Assembly: GCA_038380795.1 (NCBI GenBank)
Contig: CM076259.1
Location: 70,771,741-70,835,740 of the forward strand
Source of the DNA: Pyrocephalus nanus
Taxonomy: Eukaryota > Chordata > Aves > Passeriformes > Tyrannidae
DNA length: 64,000 bases
Direction of reading: 5' to 3'
Shown: piece after piece, positions 24,501-38,640 of the stretch
Layout of the letters: each line of letters begins with the position of its first letter
Position numbering within the stretch: the first letter of the stretch is position 1
The notes under the pieces: generated by a model
What the model saw: the letters and a program-made list of their open reading frames with translations, nothing else
Databases searched by the model: none
Told to the model about the DNA's origin: nothing
Program-made: the position numbers and the translations under genes

Positions 24501-27074
24501 CCCATTGGCAAGCAGGTATCCATATACTCTCTGAAAAATCAGACCTCAGCACTCACAATGATTACTTGAGAAAACAAATGGCATTGCCATGAATGTCCCA
24601 CCTTACTCCTCCTTTCCCCAACCTTTTATTGCTGCACGTGACATCATAGAGTATGGAATATCTTTTTAGTCAGCTGGGGTCAGCTGTCAGACTTGTGTCC
24701 CCTCTGAACCTTTTCTAAGCTCTCAGCTTAGTCATGGAAGGGTAGCAGAATGAGAAAACCTAGACATTGTGGCAACATTATTCAGCAGTTCCTGAAGCAT
24801 CAGTTTCTTATCAACACTATTTTAGTTGCAGATCCAAAACATACCATCATACGTGCTGCTATGAAGAAAATTAGCTCCATTCCAGCCAGAGTCAGTAGAC
24901 CCATGATATAAAATCTAAACACTAAAAAAATGCAGTGAAACTTTATTCATAGGAACCATATGTTCAATACAGACTTTGTATCACAGAATAATTTATTTGG
25001 GAATTTCATATTCTGTATGAATACCATTTTCTGTACAACACTCTCTGCGTTGCTCCCTACAGTCTTTTGATCAACTCCAGACATAGGCCAAATCTAATTC
25101 CTTATCTGTCATGGTCCCAAGTGCCACATGACTGTAATCACACAGCCATAATAACTCTGTTATCTTTTCCCAAGCTTTAAAATCAGTGCACCACCCTAAA
25201 ATTGCTGTAGAAATTGCGCTTATAAATACATAAAACTTAAAAATATAGTATTGGAATTATTTTAGCCAACTTAGCTGCCAACTTGCATATACATCTTCAG
25301 CAATACTCTGACAAAGGTGCTGAAGTTTTGTAAGTAGTCAATCAATAGCTGTGTAAGCACTTGAAGCTTAGCAGACGCTCAGAACAACATTTAAACTGGT
25401 CTGATTTCATCCTGGAGATTCTCAAATACGTAGTGTCATAAAATTTAAGGACAGCAGTTATTATACAGTTGAGCATATGGTACAAATTAAAAAAACAGCT
25501 TGTAAGACCTTTTCTTTTTTTTTTTCCCCAGTCTGAGAGTTGGCCTAATAAAAAATACTGACTCTCCATTTTACCTTACTCTGAAAATGCAAATGTAGTA
25601 TTGTGATAGTTTTCTCACTGAGAAAGGATTGACCCAGGCATAGTCTTATTCTTTAAAAATCCTCTTAATAACTTCTGGTTCCCAAGATAAGGCAGTCAAG
25701 TCAGAATCTATTAATGTTTAAAATTTCTATTGACAAAGTAAAAGATGATTTCTTTAACAATCACCTTTGAAGAAATTAAGTAATCTTTGATAAAATGAAT
25801 TCACTTACATGGAAATAATACTTTCAGTATATTAATTAAGTAAATGTTGCTCTCAGGGCTCAAAACTCATCATTTTTGTACTTTCCATTATGTGATTAAC
25901 ATGAAAATGCAGGTATGCACTCATTCAGATTGTAATTTACATTACTGCTAATAAAAATACAATTACTGTAATTTAAAATAAAACCAGATTACAGTCATAT
26001 AAACTAAAACTGGATTCTTTAATTTTAAACACTTTTATAAAAACAATAATTCAATTATGCTTTTTTGACATGAAAAATATTAGGATTTTTTCTGCTTTTC
26101 AGTAAAAATTATATCTTTTGGTTTTTATGGGAGGTGAATTTCTAAAAAACACTGTTTTCAGTAATCCTATAATTCTCCCCCCAAAAAATAAAAGTAACTA
26201 ATGGATAGGTATTTTGCCAGTGACAATGGGCAAAGCCAAAACAAATGAATTCTGGTCTTTATTTGGATACATTTATATGGACCATTGAGACATCTGTTTC
26301 TCTGATGATAACATAGAAAAGTTGCAAAAAGCATGAGGAACTACTTCTACCTAAAACACTACATTATTTTTATTCACAGATTCCACTTCCAATCATGTGC
26401 ATACAGGAAATTTCATAATGATACCTAACATTTATGAGGTGTGCTTTATTTCCACATGTAGTAGAATACTAGCATTTAAAAGTGAATAAGTTTTAAACTG
26501 TCTTTCAAGAAATATGCAGACTTCTAAGACCTTTGATACACAAATTAGTGTCTTTGGAGCCAATGACAGTTCAAATGGGAAAGTGTAAAATTCCAGTCCA
26601 AAAGCTCTATCTTTTTATGAGCACTGCATGCATTTCCATAACCACCACCGAAAGTGGAATCAGCTACAAGACCGTGAAAGAGATCAGCCAGAAAATCATA
26701 AAGCCACATGACATTGGTGGGAAATGCATTCCAGATTTGGCATCTGGTTTCATTGTTGAAGGAGATAAGGAAAGATCTCTTTTCAGAAGCAAAAAGCATA
26801 AATGACTGTAGAGTCAAAGTCATACAATAATAACAATGCACATCAGATTATTTAGCATGTCATTGGTAAAATTAACTACTGTTAAAATTTAGAAACCCAG
26901 TTTTTCATTTTTAGTAAAGCTGCTGTCTTCATTTATTTAGATCAGAGTATGGACTGGCACACAACATAGCAGAAACAGGCAGAGCTTCTTTTATTTGCTT
27001 TATTCATTATTGAAATAAGGAGAGTGGAAGGAAAGAATTTCAGTGTCTTACTGTACATTATTATATAGCTATTA
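21534..27074. other. AT-rich non-coding DNA, no gene recognised
   Basis: Contains an A/C-rich tract (23918-24060), an unassigned moderately GC stretch (24100-24425), and an open frame of about 90 codons at 26533-26805 with more even codon composition than its surroundings (see findings). No repeat family is recognised. Confidence 0.55.
23918..24060. repeat. A/C-rich low-complexity tract
   Basis: CAAA and AACCCC motifs. It is the reverse-strand counterpart in composition of the T/G tracts elsewhere in the window. Confidence 0.85.
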
Positions 27075-27154
27075 TTATTACTGTTGTTCAGATCCCTTAT
27101 AATAGATTTTTGGTTTATTACTGTTGTTCAGATCCCTTGTAATAGATTTTTGGA
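27075..27154. repeat. Tandem duplication of a 40-bp unit
   Basis: Unit 1 (27075-27114) and unit 2 (27115-27154) agree at 38 of 40 positions. Both begin ttattactgttgttcag. They differ at 27099/27139 (a/g) and at the last base. Confidence 0.95.
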
Positions 27155-30100
27155 TTATATAAACTAAGAATAAAATAGCAAAAAAAAGTAAAAAAAGTTC
27201 CCATCAACCCCTCCAAAATAATATATACATATATATATATATATATAAAAATTACATAATGCACATATATTTGTAGTTCATATATGCATATAATGGATTT
27301 TATACATATTTATATTTCTTAGAAACATTTGATTCAAGTATAAAAATTCGACATTGATTTCCATTTTTTGAAGTCAAAAATTGGTAGAGTATTTCTTATT
27401 TTAGTAAAATGTTCAGAATAAATTTAGAAATTATTAAAGTTTATCACTAAATAAAATACTTATATATTTCTTTTTATATGTTTTTGTGTTTCACCAAGAA
27501 ACGTAAAATGAGGAAACACTAAATATAAATTGTTTGACATATTTAAAAAATTATAAATTTAAAACTTACATTTTATTTTCCTAAAACAATTACTTTCATG
27601 CTTATAATAAATGTGAAGTATATATTTTTTGGTCAGAATTATTATGAAATTACATATAGACAAGAGTGTATCTACTGTGCAAAAATGACTTTCCATTTCT
27701 TATATTCTTCATCATTAATTCTTTCCAGTTCTCCACAAATTTAATTTATGTTGTTTAAAATAATTATATTCGTTTAGATTTTCCATAGCTTTTTTTTAAT
27801 GTGAGATGTATGAAATACCTCACTTATCCAAGTTTTTGACTAGCAATTCTGAAGGTGATTCTAGGCCATGTCACTGTTAATGCAGTCTAATAACTGTGTT
27901 CTAGAGAGAGCCATTACTTACTTTAAAGATAAAAATGTGAGAGTAAAAGTTATTTTAAAATTAGTCTTGGTTTAAAAAGCTTGTTTTTGTTGCTGTTTAG
28001 GAAGTTGAACAACTTTAGCTCTCTGATGCCTGTTTTAATTTTGATTTCATTGCCTGTGCATACTTGTTAGAATTGTTCAAAGATCTTGAGGACCAAGAAG
28101 GTGCCTAACACATTCAAGTAGCTTGATATTTTGCTTACCTTAGCTTGTAGTACCAACACTAGAGACAATTTAACGATTTAGTTGATTTCAAAATTTTAAA
28201 AGCATCCCACTATAAAATAAAATAAAAATCAAAGCTCTAAAATGTATGCCAAATAAGATGTCCCAAAATAAAATCACTACCCAATATTTTTACTTGTTTC
28301 TGATAATCCTGCTTAATCTTAGTGCTTTTGTTTTGTTTTGTTTTTGTTTGTTTATTCAATTTTGTTTATACAATGAAAAAGTATGAGAGAAAATCTGATA
28401 AAGGCAAAAAAAGACTGCTGGGAAATTCCTAGTATTTTTTCCTTGCTGTCACAACATCTACGTCTAGCCAAAACCAATTGCACCTTGAAGTACACATTCT
28501 AAATGGGTTAATCTTGACAGCTGTCTAAATAAATAAAATATGATAATTTAAATGTAAGAAATGTATTAATTTAGATATATGATGGTGATAAATTTTGCGA
28601 ACATGAGTAAAGTCATGTAATATTAACATAGCAAAACATCTCTACTGTGGTCATTCTAATTTCTTTTCAGTGACTATAGCAATGTTGCAATTAATATTTG
28701 TCAATCACAATACATTAAACTGAAAATTTCATGTGAAATATAATAACATCTCCTAACATTTGACAGTAATAATAACAACAACAATAATAATGTATTATTA
28801 TTCCCAAATTTTGCTACAAATAATGATAAAGAGCTGAAGGGAAGTCACTGAAGAATGGCTAATATGAAAGACCATAGGAGAAATGGAAAATTTTAAAATA
28901 GATTTTCCAGTGTTCAATCAGCACAAAATATCTGAATTAAATATTTAAGTATTTATAGTATTAAGGTGAAACACTTTCAGATATATTTTATTTTTTTTTT
29001 GCAAATATGAAAGACAACATGCCCATTTTTTAAAGTTTTCATAACTTTGAGATTTACTAATTTATATTTGACAAGTATTTTATAAACAGGAATATATTTT
29101 TTTTTTCAGTTTCTGAAGCGACTAGGGGTTAAGGAAGAGGGAGAAAGGAGCTAAAAATATAGTTTAGTATTATATTTATATTTATAAAAATATTTTAATT
29201 ATGGTCTCTTTGAAGATGGAAAGTGTTTAATAGCCATGGGAAATATCTTCCTAAATTTAGCCCATTAAGAGTTAGACATTTAATCTAAGATAAGCTTCTA
29301 TAAATTCTCTGACTACTTCATAGATTTTAGATGCCTAGTAAGCCTGTATGTTACATATCCATCTTAGGTTATGTTGGAATTTCGTCTATTAAAAGAAATT
29401 AATTCTGTCCCAACTCTTTCATGATACGTAAATATTCATGGCATATCATTTTAAATAAAAGTTGTTAAAGAAAACAGACATTGCTCAGATTAACCAAGTT
29501 CTGTTTAGATACCCTGTGTGGGATTCATCTGACCAAACTTACAATACCTGTCTGAGGAAGTTTGTTTCAATTTTCTCTGAAGCATCTGCTACTCTCCATT
29601 CTACCATGAAAGTCTGGTTTAAACTGAGAAATCTAATTTTCAGACATAAATATTTTCATGAAATATTTCTTGCCAAAGATGTCAAATAACATAACTAACA
29701 GATATGAAAAAACTTTAAAGAAATTGTCCAGTACTTTCCTGAATTTTAACATTCAATCACACTTATAGTTGTGATAGTAAAACACTCATGTCTCACATGT
29801 CAACATTAATGTCATTCTTAAATATCTGTTATGATATTGTTTTGATATTTCTTCTTGACAGACTTGAAATGGTTGTTTATATCTGCTCAATCAGGATATC
29901 AATAAGAGCACCAGTTGGAAGCATAAAAATTGTTCATTGCATCAGGGAATTCAGAAGACACAGATACAGATTGCAGAGTTATTAATTCTGTGATCAAAAT
30001 TGGTATCAAATGTTCTTTTATTCTTCTTATGTATTGCTGTGACATATTCTTAAGGTGAAGAGCATCTCAGTTTGTCCTTAATAAAATTTTAAAAGTTGCT

Positions 30101-31285
30101 GAAATGCCCATCACCTCTTTGATCACTAAGGAAAGAGGCAGCTGAACTGTAACATTTACTCTTCAAGCTAGCTGTCAAGTGATCCTGGGAATTGTGAGCA
30201 GAACAGCTAAAAGCAAAGCTTTAGATTGAGCATATGAAAAATCTCTTTTTATTCTATAATTCAGTTTTTAATTTTATTATGGACAGTAATTGAATAATGA
30301 CTTTGATCTAAGCTAAAAGATTTGTTTTCTCCTTAATAACAAGAGAGACACTTTTATGACCCTGAATTTGGGTTTCAACAATTATTTGATTACATATACA
30401 CAAGAAAGAATGCTAACCCAAAGTATATGAAAATTCCTATTTTAGTGTCTAAATCCATCTGTCTGGTAGAAAGATTCTCATGACTGAAATATTAAAATCA
30501 GGAAACTGAATTGGGATAAGGGAAGTGAAAGTGCATTTTGTCAAGGAAGGCTTTACTGTTTGGAGTCCATTACCAACATGTAAGTTGTCAAAAAACATTA
30601 AGGAGAAGGTTGGTCAGTTCGTGAAACAGTATTTTACAGTGTCTGGGAAAAATAAAACATGCAATGCTTAAATTTGAGATATAGTATGGATTCAAACTGC
30701 AAATACAAAACTTCTACAAAATTTCTAAGTTTCATAGAACATTTTCTTCCACTGGAAGTCCTTTATCCAGTATGGTAGAGCAGTTTGGTAGTTCTCACAG
30801 AGTGTTTGGTAAAAGGAAAAGGCCAGCTATTATAAAAGTGAACACCATGAATTTGAAAACAAGTGTGAGCAGAAATTTATGATATTGGTAAATATTTAAA
30901 ACATTTCCAAGCTAATCAATAACTTGGGTTGCTTACTAAAGTGTAAAATAAATAGTGAAAACATTCAAACAAAAAAAATCCATAGTTTCTTAAAAGCAAA
31001 TGGATTGAGGTTATAAAATACAAATGACACTTCTTTCCCCCAGTATAGAGCCCTCAGCATATATGGACAGAAAAAGACAAAGGTTTTTTAAATAAATAAT
31101 AACCCAGAAGACAGAAGAGGGTACAAATAGTGAAAAGAGTAAGATAACACAATTTTGTATTATTTAATTTATTATAATTATAATTCCATTCTTATATATG
31201 AAAATAATTTTAAATAATAATGTTATTTATGAAAAGCATACATATTAGATTTATTTTTTTTTAATTTTAATTTCTATCCATTACA
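27155..31285. other. Very AT-rich non-coding DNA
   Basis: Holds a TA microsatellite (about 27222-27247), a T/G tract (about 28325-28370) and AAT/AAC trinucleotide runs (about 28768-28792). No gene or mobile element is recognised. Confidence 0.65.
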
Positions 31286-31726
31286 GCGTGGTAAATTGCT
31301 CACAGACCTTAACCCAGCTGCTCTCTTACTCCTCTCCTCAAGAGAGGTGGTGATAGGGAATAAGATGCAAAAATTTGTAGGTTAACATAATTCATAATTA
31401 CCATTATGGGCTAAACATACTAAACTTGGGGAAAATCAATTTCATTTTTTGCCAGTTCAAAATAGAGCTGGGTGGTGATAAACAAAGCCAAAATAAAATC
31501 AGCCTTCTTTCTTCCCAAGCTCAACTTCACCCTTCCCTGAGCAGCACAAGGGAGGGTGGAGAATGGGTGATAGTGATCAGTCCATAAGAACAACCTTCTC
31601 CTCACACTGATGGCTCAAATGCAAAACTAGCTGGCAGCTAGTCTCTTCTGTCAGCCCCTGCCTTATTCTCACAAAGGACATCCCTGCAGCCCCACAGTAT
31701 CCATAACCTTGCCATATAAACCCAAT
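31286..31726 (+). mobile_element. Degraded avian ERV LTR, family copy 1
   Basis: Recognised as an old copy of the family also present at 49288-49753. Shared landmarks in the same order include an acttgggga-type motif (31425-31433 here; cttgggga at 49434-49441), a taaaac/taaaat stretch, a C/T-rich block with gggct/aagctcaactt, a cagtccata/cagttcatta motif, and a 3' end in which an accttgcc/acctggc motif precedes acccaa. The family has a TGT...ACA structure, but the start is eroded here and the true left end is uncertain. Length and landmark order suggest a solo LTR. The 61-codon minus-strand frame inside it is not a gene. Confidence 0.65.
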
Positions 31727-33134
31727 AAAAAACTATTCATATTTAGCTACACATCTGGCAGTTTGGATGTGTGTATCATGCAATTGGCCACATTTTTCTG
31801 TAAGCAGAGCAACTTATTGCTTTGCTATTACAATCAAATTACAATATTACTATTTTATATATCCCATTGTTAAGATAACATGGTAGTTGACAGGTTTTAA
31901 TACACAACTTCACTTGATTGAAAAGGAAGTAAAGGGTGCTAATTGACTCTCAGCACTCCATTTCCATCACTCATGGTGTCTCCTTCACTTTGAAATAGGA
32001 CAGTCTTTAAGATGCGCAAACACAAATTGTAGATACCAGGCTGGTTCCATATCTTTCAGCATACAACAGAAAATCCAAGATCTCATATTGATTTTCTGGC
32101 TTATCTTATAAGTTCCTACTTGTAGGTACTTATCATAACAACTTTAGAACATATATAATAACTCCTGCTAAAACAGAGCTGCAGAATGAATTTTGTATCT
32201 TCATATTATCTATCAAACATATATAAATACCATTAAAGAAAATAAATTTGGAAAAAAATCTCAAAAATACATTTTAAAAATATTTTAACTTCATAATTTT
32301 ATTTACATCAGTGCTTGAGATGAAATGGAGGAATATAAGAATTCTGTTTTTCTTAAAGTTTCAAATGTAATGCACTGATGTCCGTCATCTTCCTTGCTAC
32401 TGAATATTGCCTTACACATAAAAGATTCTCACAGGAATTGATGCAACTGTTTACAGCTAAGCGTAGCCTATGTTAAGCCACGAAAAACAATGTCTACCAC
32501 TCCAAGAGTAACTTTACAATGTTTCTGTCACACAAATCTGACACCTCCTTGACTGCTGCACAATTGTATATTGTCAAGTAATGTGTAGATTTGTTTGAAG
32601 TGCAACATTTTCAAGCCAAAATAAACACTAAAGAAGCAATGAAGAGCTCTGCCAGACAACACTGACTGCCAAGCACCAATCTTTCCTCCTCTTTTTTATT
32701 CATTTAATATGTGATTTACTAATTTTGGCTCTAAACATTGGCAGTAATAGAAAGAATTGACATTGAAGCAGAATGTATACAAGAGGGAAGTAAGTGATTA
32801 GGGATTAAAGGAGGTCATACAATTTCTGAAATTTCCAGAACATGGTACATTGAAGAACTGGAAAGGAATATTATCTCCTACAGTGAGTGTGAGACAGTAG
32901 CACACTAGAATAACATAATAGTATAATAAAACAATGTGAATGAAGTTTCAACGATTGTATCTGCTTATTTTTAATATGGAGTAGTTATGATAATAGTATT
33001 CAAATAGATGAAAGGTTGTTTTGAGGGTGAGTGGGATAAACTGTTTTCCAAGTCTCTTGTAAATAATCTGTAGGTGCAACTTAAGCTACAGTAAGGGAGA
33101 ATGAGAAAAAACCCCAAACAAATAAGCATACAAA
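31727..33134. other. AT-rich non-coding DNA, nothing identified
   Basis: No gene, RNA or known repeat was recognised between the LTR and the poly-C tract. Confidence 0.65.
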
Positions 33135-33171
33135 CCCCCCCCCCCCCCCCCCCCCCCCCCCGATCAACCAA
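33135..33171. repeat. 37-base uninterrupted poly-C tract
   Basis: A run of 37 C bases, with A/C-rich sequence before it (from about 33100). The complement is poly-G, which can form G-quadruplexes, and the C strand can form i-motifs. The poly-glycine frame predicted on the minus strand across it is an artefact. Length in the assembly may be unreliable. Confidence 0.97.
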
Positions 33172-36100
33172 CAACAATAATCACACATATACTAAAAAAC
33201 CCCTAACCATCAATCAGGAAAAAGCCTAGAAAACTTCCTAAGTCTAGTTGACAGCTGCTTCCTACCTGATACTTTACACAGGAATTACCTGCCTACAAAT
33301 TCTGTAGAATAAAACCTATTAGAAATAAAATTTAATACTAATAAATTAATATCAATAAACAAATATTCATAAGTTAAATATTCTTTTTTCAACAAAAATT
33401 TGAAAATCTTTTAGCAGATGAGTACTCTGCACTAGATAAGCACCTGCAGGGCACCTGAAGTTCCCAATAAGAATGCTTTTTGAGAAACATCAAACATACT
33501 GACTAAAAAGACTGCAAAGCGGAGTACCAGCCCTATACTAGTTTGATGATTCCATGACTATGACAGCCTAGTAGCAACACCACTGCTCTCTGACAAGTTA
33601 TATTAACCTGAGTAACCACATAATGGCAGGACATGTGTGAAAAAAACTTCTAGATTTTTCGTAAAATGTCTTCCTGTGTTTGTGTGTGTGTGTTCATTTA
33701 TGTATCTGTTTCAGCATGATACACTAGCTGGACTGAAAAGAGAACACATCCTGGAGCATTATGAATAATGTGTTTTACATAAAATAGGTGCAGATTTTTT
33801 TAAAGGCAATCCCTTTTTTTTTTTCTTCATATTTCTACTTTGTATGTTTCTTAAAGCTAAAGATTGACAGTGCCATGTTATTGAAATAACTGACACTCAC
33901 AGGTAATAAACACATTTTGAATCCTGGAATGGCTAATATAGACCTACTGTTTCCAGTGTCTGGTATTCCACTGTGCTTTTTTCTATCTCAGCACGATTAA
34001 ATTCAGAATTGCCAAATATTTTATGCATTTAATAACATATTTTCACTTGTGGATTCATATACTCTTCAAATCCTTGATAAGATAGCTAAAAATGGAGGTG
34101 AATTTTTTTGTAGTCTTAAAATATAGTCAGTCAGTGAGACCAACACCTGCAAGCAAAAGTACAACCATAAAAATTTTGGTTTTTAAATCTTCATTGTGAG
34201 CTGCACAGGACAAGTTCAAGCATTAAGATATGAAAATATGGTCTGATACTTAACAGTTATTACTAATTAACTATGATCAATGAAATTTAGGAAGACTTCT
34301 CATTTGTGATACAAGTAGCAAAGATTTTTTCTACCATTTTCTCAAAGAATATATACTGGACCTCAAACTTCAGATCAGAGACTAAAAAGTGAGTTAGTGG
34401 GATAACATATTTAGTCTAATGTTACATTAATGTCTACTGTTGCTGTAGCAGGTAACTGCATCCATAAAACTTATGTATTTCCACTATCATTAATTTGTCA
34501 AACTAAGGTTATGTTCAATTCCTGTTGAGTTTAAGTGTTTACAATCATCCCCATCCTAGCAATGCTGATGCAACTTGTTTACTCATGAGTGAGATATAAA
34601 GGCTTAAAGGCTTTTATAACAGAAAATTATTATTATTCAAGGACACTTTTTCAGATTTTCCAGTACATGTGGACTAGTTTTTATATACTCTCTTGAAATT
34701 AAATCTTGAAAGTGTGCCAGCTTCACTAGCAACATAAAGCTCTTATTCGTTTGTTTGTTTCTTGCTTTATTGTCTTGTTGTCATGACCACCTGAAATTGT
34801 TATGTGGGAAGAACACAGTTTCTCTTTCCTATATTTTGCATCATCTTACATGTCATTAAATATGTTTTTCCCCCTTGTTTTTTTGTTCTCTGGTGTTTTA
34901 AGTATAAATTCCAAGCTGTTCATTTTTTAAAGTAATTAATCTGTCTAGTTAAGCATAGGTAAACCTGAACTTCAACTTTGAGCAAAAAATCTCTTCTCTC
35001 TTTCTGAAATCTGTTTTTGGAAAATCAGAGTGTGAGTTATGGTATATAATGAAGCACTAAAACAAGCTGTTGTTTAAAAGGAACATCTGCAAGGATGGGG
35101 TTGACTCTGTGTAGAGGAATCTCACCTTAGTTCATGAAGTAAACCTGAACATATGAATGAGTTTGACTTTATATGAAAAACTCAACAAATGAGGTGAAGG
35201 AAAAATGTGGGCCTGAAAAAATACAGTTATATGACAGAAGTAGCTGTTGCAATGACCGTGTGAGATGTAAAGCTGACAGCAAGAGAAAGAAATGGACTGT
35301 GGTCTCATTCTCTTCACAAAGATAACTCTTAAATATGATCACAGATGAATTTATACATTTTGGGGTTTGAAATTCTATTTTTGGGGTAATGCCTAGGACC
35401 TGTGATCATGGGATCTTATCAAATAAGAATCATTTGCAAAGCAGAGAATCATAACTATCACTGAAGTTCATGGGTTCGTTGCAATAGTAATAATAACAAC
35501 TGCAATAGTAATAGTCTGAAAATAAAGTTAATCAACAAATCAGAGTCTAAAATCAAGCAAATAATAACAACCTGTAAACCAAATTTCTGAACCCCCAAAC
35601 ATATAAGTTACATAGGTCAAGTTAAGACAGTTTGCCTAGCTAATTATCACCAGGGTAGACCTAAAATGAGAGAAAAAGAAAAAAAAAAGAAAAAAAAAAG
35701 GGTTTCTACTTCCAGTATATGTTTTGAAAATCTCAGATTTACCTAAAAATGCATCTACATATAAGCCCTAAATTTGGCCAATAAGTATTTAAAGGGAAAT
35801 GTAAATTAGTTTTTATTAGAGTGTATTTTTTAAAATTCTGGAAATATTAATGATTTACATCAGAATAATAAAAGATAGCATAGTATCAATTTCATACAAT
35901 CATATGAACTACTTGAACAATGAGAATAAGTGAATAGAGATAACTGATAACAGGTATGTTCTTTCATTATGTACAAGAAAAAACGCAGGCTATAAATTAT
36001 GCTTAGGATTACCTGAGTCATTCATTATTCCCTGTTACCTCCTTATTTTCTGTAAAGGTTTAAGTAATATTTTGCTATCTTTGCCAAGTCACTTTAAACA

Positions 36101-37639
36101 GATAGCCACAGATCCATAAAGTTCCTAGGATATAGAAAGATAATAAACACAAAAGCAGACCTTCAGATTACAAGGATCCATGAGTAAATGCATTTGCTGT
36201 ATGGGAAGCAGGGAAGTGAAAACAAAGAACATTTTAATAGGTCTTATAGAGAGAGTCATAATTGGCTTTAAATTTTTGCTTGCAATTATACAATCCTATG
36301 CTAGTACATGAATAAAAGAAATACGCATAAAAAATCCAGAATTGATTTTTTAAGCCAAAAATGTTTATTATCAGGGAATACTGTCTCTGATTTTTTATGG
36401 TTCATCTTTCCTTATTCCTTTGACCATAATCATAAGTTTACAATAGTTACATGAACATTCTTTTTCATATCAGAGACAGTGAAAGTAAAAAAATAACCAA
36501 TTGTTTTCTGATTTAATTTTTCTAGAAGTTTTAAAAGAGACAGTTTCTCCCTCTGGGTATGTGTCTATTACAAGAGCTCAGCATAAATGTTCCAGAGTAG
36601 TGTTTTAGTAATTTTGGAAAAAAAAGTCATATTGAAAATATGGCACTATTACTGCCAACAGGTAACAAGTAACACAAATAACTATAAGTGCTGTAGAACA
36701 CGTACCCAGCTATACCACTATAGAAGGCTATAATCCATTTTCAGATTCCTTGATCTTTTTAATTAATCCTATATTGGAGAAGTGGGTTTTGTTTGGTTGT
36801 GTTTTTTTTAAATTTCTGCTAATGCATTTATTCTGCAGATGCTTCTTCAGTCCACAAAGTCTGAAATTACCTTTTTCAGTTCTAGCTTGAATTAGTATGT
36901 TACATCAGTTATATTTGAGTCCTAAGACTGATGATGCAGTAATTTTCCAACCTAATCATACTGAACTTCAAACATATTAATAGGAAGTCTATTGAAGTTA
37001 CTGTCTCAGAAGTGTTTTTGCAATGTGTGTGAATTACACGAGGACACAAGCATTAGACAAGTGTTTGTCGAGCTCATTCAAAATGAAATGGAGTACGGTA
37101 CTTCACCAAGTTAGGAGATCACGTGAACATTGCACCAGTCTTTGACCATATCAGACCTCACATGAATATAAACTTAAAAAAAAAAAAAAAATAGAAAATC
37201 TACACAATCTAACTTTTTCAGTCATCACTGGTAGCTCATGCCAACTATTAAACTTAAAAAGAAAGAACTGTCAAAATACATGTTTCCATTCATAAACATG
37301 ACTCACATACATGAACAACTGAAATCATGCTGAAGGTCCAAGATGACATTGAAACTGTTACATGTCTGTCAGTATTTGGACAAATTAACCAGCTGGAGTG
37401 AGTGGTCTGATTTTCCAAGACCCTGTTGTGGACATCTTTACTATCATGAGTGTGCCATCTATAGTGTGTGAGACGGAGAAATCATTCTGTACTGTATCCT
37501 GCTGTACCCATCTCACTCAGACCTTAGTTTTTATGTCACAGAGTGTCTTAATTCTGTTCTCGAGGTTAGTTCACTCTATAGTTCTCTGTATCAACACAAT
37601 ACATTCATGACCTTTGTCACTGTGGATGACAGAATTGCT
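33172..37639. other. AT-rich non-coding DNA, no gene recognised
   Basis: Contains a short GT run (33679-33692), A-rich purine runs near 35670-35700 and a poly-A run near 37175-37191. No mobile-element family is recognised. Confidence 0.6.
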
Positions 37640-37700
37640 GAAATCAGAATAGTCCTCTGGAGACCATCCAGTCCAACCCACATGACCCAAGATGGGTCAG
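37640..37700 (-). mobile_element. Old CR1 LINE 3' remnant
   Basis: The stretch with ctctggagaccatccagtcc followed by aaccca matches the conserved block near the CR1 3' end, which reads on the plus strand as a phrase of the form gacctctggagatcatc...gtccaaccc. The element therefore lies on the minus strand. Similarity fades after about 37700. Confidence 0.6.
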
Positions 37701-38399
37701 TTAAGTTTTCAGTTCCCCTCACTGTCTGCTTACCAAATTTGTACTTCATGAGATAAGTCTTAAGACAAACCTTAGAAAGATAAAGTATAATGTTCAATGC
37801 TCTCCCATCACACGTAGAGCCAATCATAGAAGGCTATCTCATATGTTAAATATGGTTTCTAGCTCATAAATTCTTGCTGATAACTACCAATCATCATCTT
37901 GTCCTTCATATATTTGGAATCAATGTGAGATTGAGCAGAAGTTCTTTGATTCTTCATTCTTTCCCATCTTGCAGATAATAGCGACATTTGCTTTCTTAGA
38001 GTCCTTGGGAACCTCTTCTAATTATCATGAATTTTCAAAGGCAATCAGAGGTCTTCTTCTAGAATGTAAGTGAAAAAGGGAAGTGTATTATCATTGCAAG
38101 CAATATAAGTGACATGGATTACAAAGATTCTGTTTGCCTCAGCAGGGAGAGTATTCATGTGGCCAAAACTCAATTAGAGTTCATGTTGTCCAGTACTGTG
38201 AAGGGCTTTTTAAAATATATTACATTAAGAGTACAATCAGAGACAACATTGATCCATTACTTGAGTAGTTCTGTCACCTCTTATGGGATGTAGACACAGC
38301 AGAGATGTGATCCCTGGAGCCCCTAGTTGGAAGACCATTCCTGGGGATCATGAACTCCCAGATGACTCTGATTTTTTTCAATACATGATTCTCCGGCTG

Positions 38400-38572
38400 G
38401 ATGCATATATGTCTATGGAGCCTGACGGGATTCATTCCAGGGTACTGAAATAGCTCGCTGGTGCTATTGCAGGACTTCTCTCCACTATTTTGCAATGGTT
38501 TGGGGAGTCTGGAGAAGTCTCAGTCAAATAGGACATGGTAAATACTGTCTCAATTTTCAGGAAGGGATTCTA
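38400..38572 (+). pseudogene. CR1 LINE reverse-transcriptase fragment, broken
   Basis: Translation in one plus frame gives PDGIHSRVLK, a stop, then LAGAIAGLLSTIL and further on SGEV and SIFRKG. These are landmarks of the CR1 ORF2 region at the start of the reverse-transcriptase domain. At least two in-frame stops are present and neither ORF2 end is here. A 5'- and 3'-truncated dead LINE piece. The overlapping minus-strand frame at 38274-38495 is a shadow. Confidence 0.85.
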
Positions 38573-38584
38573 TGAAGACTAAAA

Positions 38585-38640
38585 CTAAGGAGGCATTGAG
38601 TACCTTGACCTTTTCCATATTTTCTGCCACAAGTTTACTT
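38585..38640 (-). pseudogene. CR1 LINE ORF2 scrap in opposite orientation
   Basis: On the minus strand this reads AENMEKVKVLNAS, matching the CR1 ORF2 stretch just before the reverse-transcriptase core (family form: EEKAEVLNAF). It lies head to head with the plus-strand fragment at 38400-38572, so two insertions or a local inversion are involved. Confidence 0.6.

Noticed and set aside
33000..33177. Poly-glycine-containing minus-strand frame
   Set aside because: The glycine run is only translation of the poly-C/poly-G tract.
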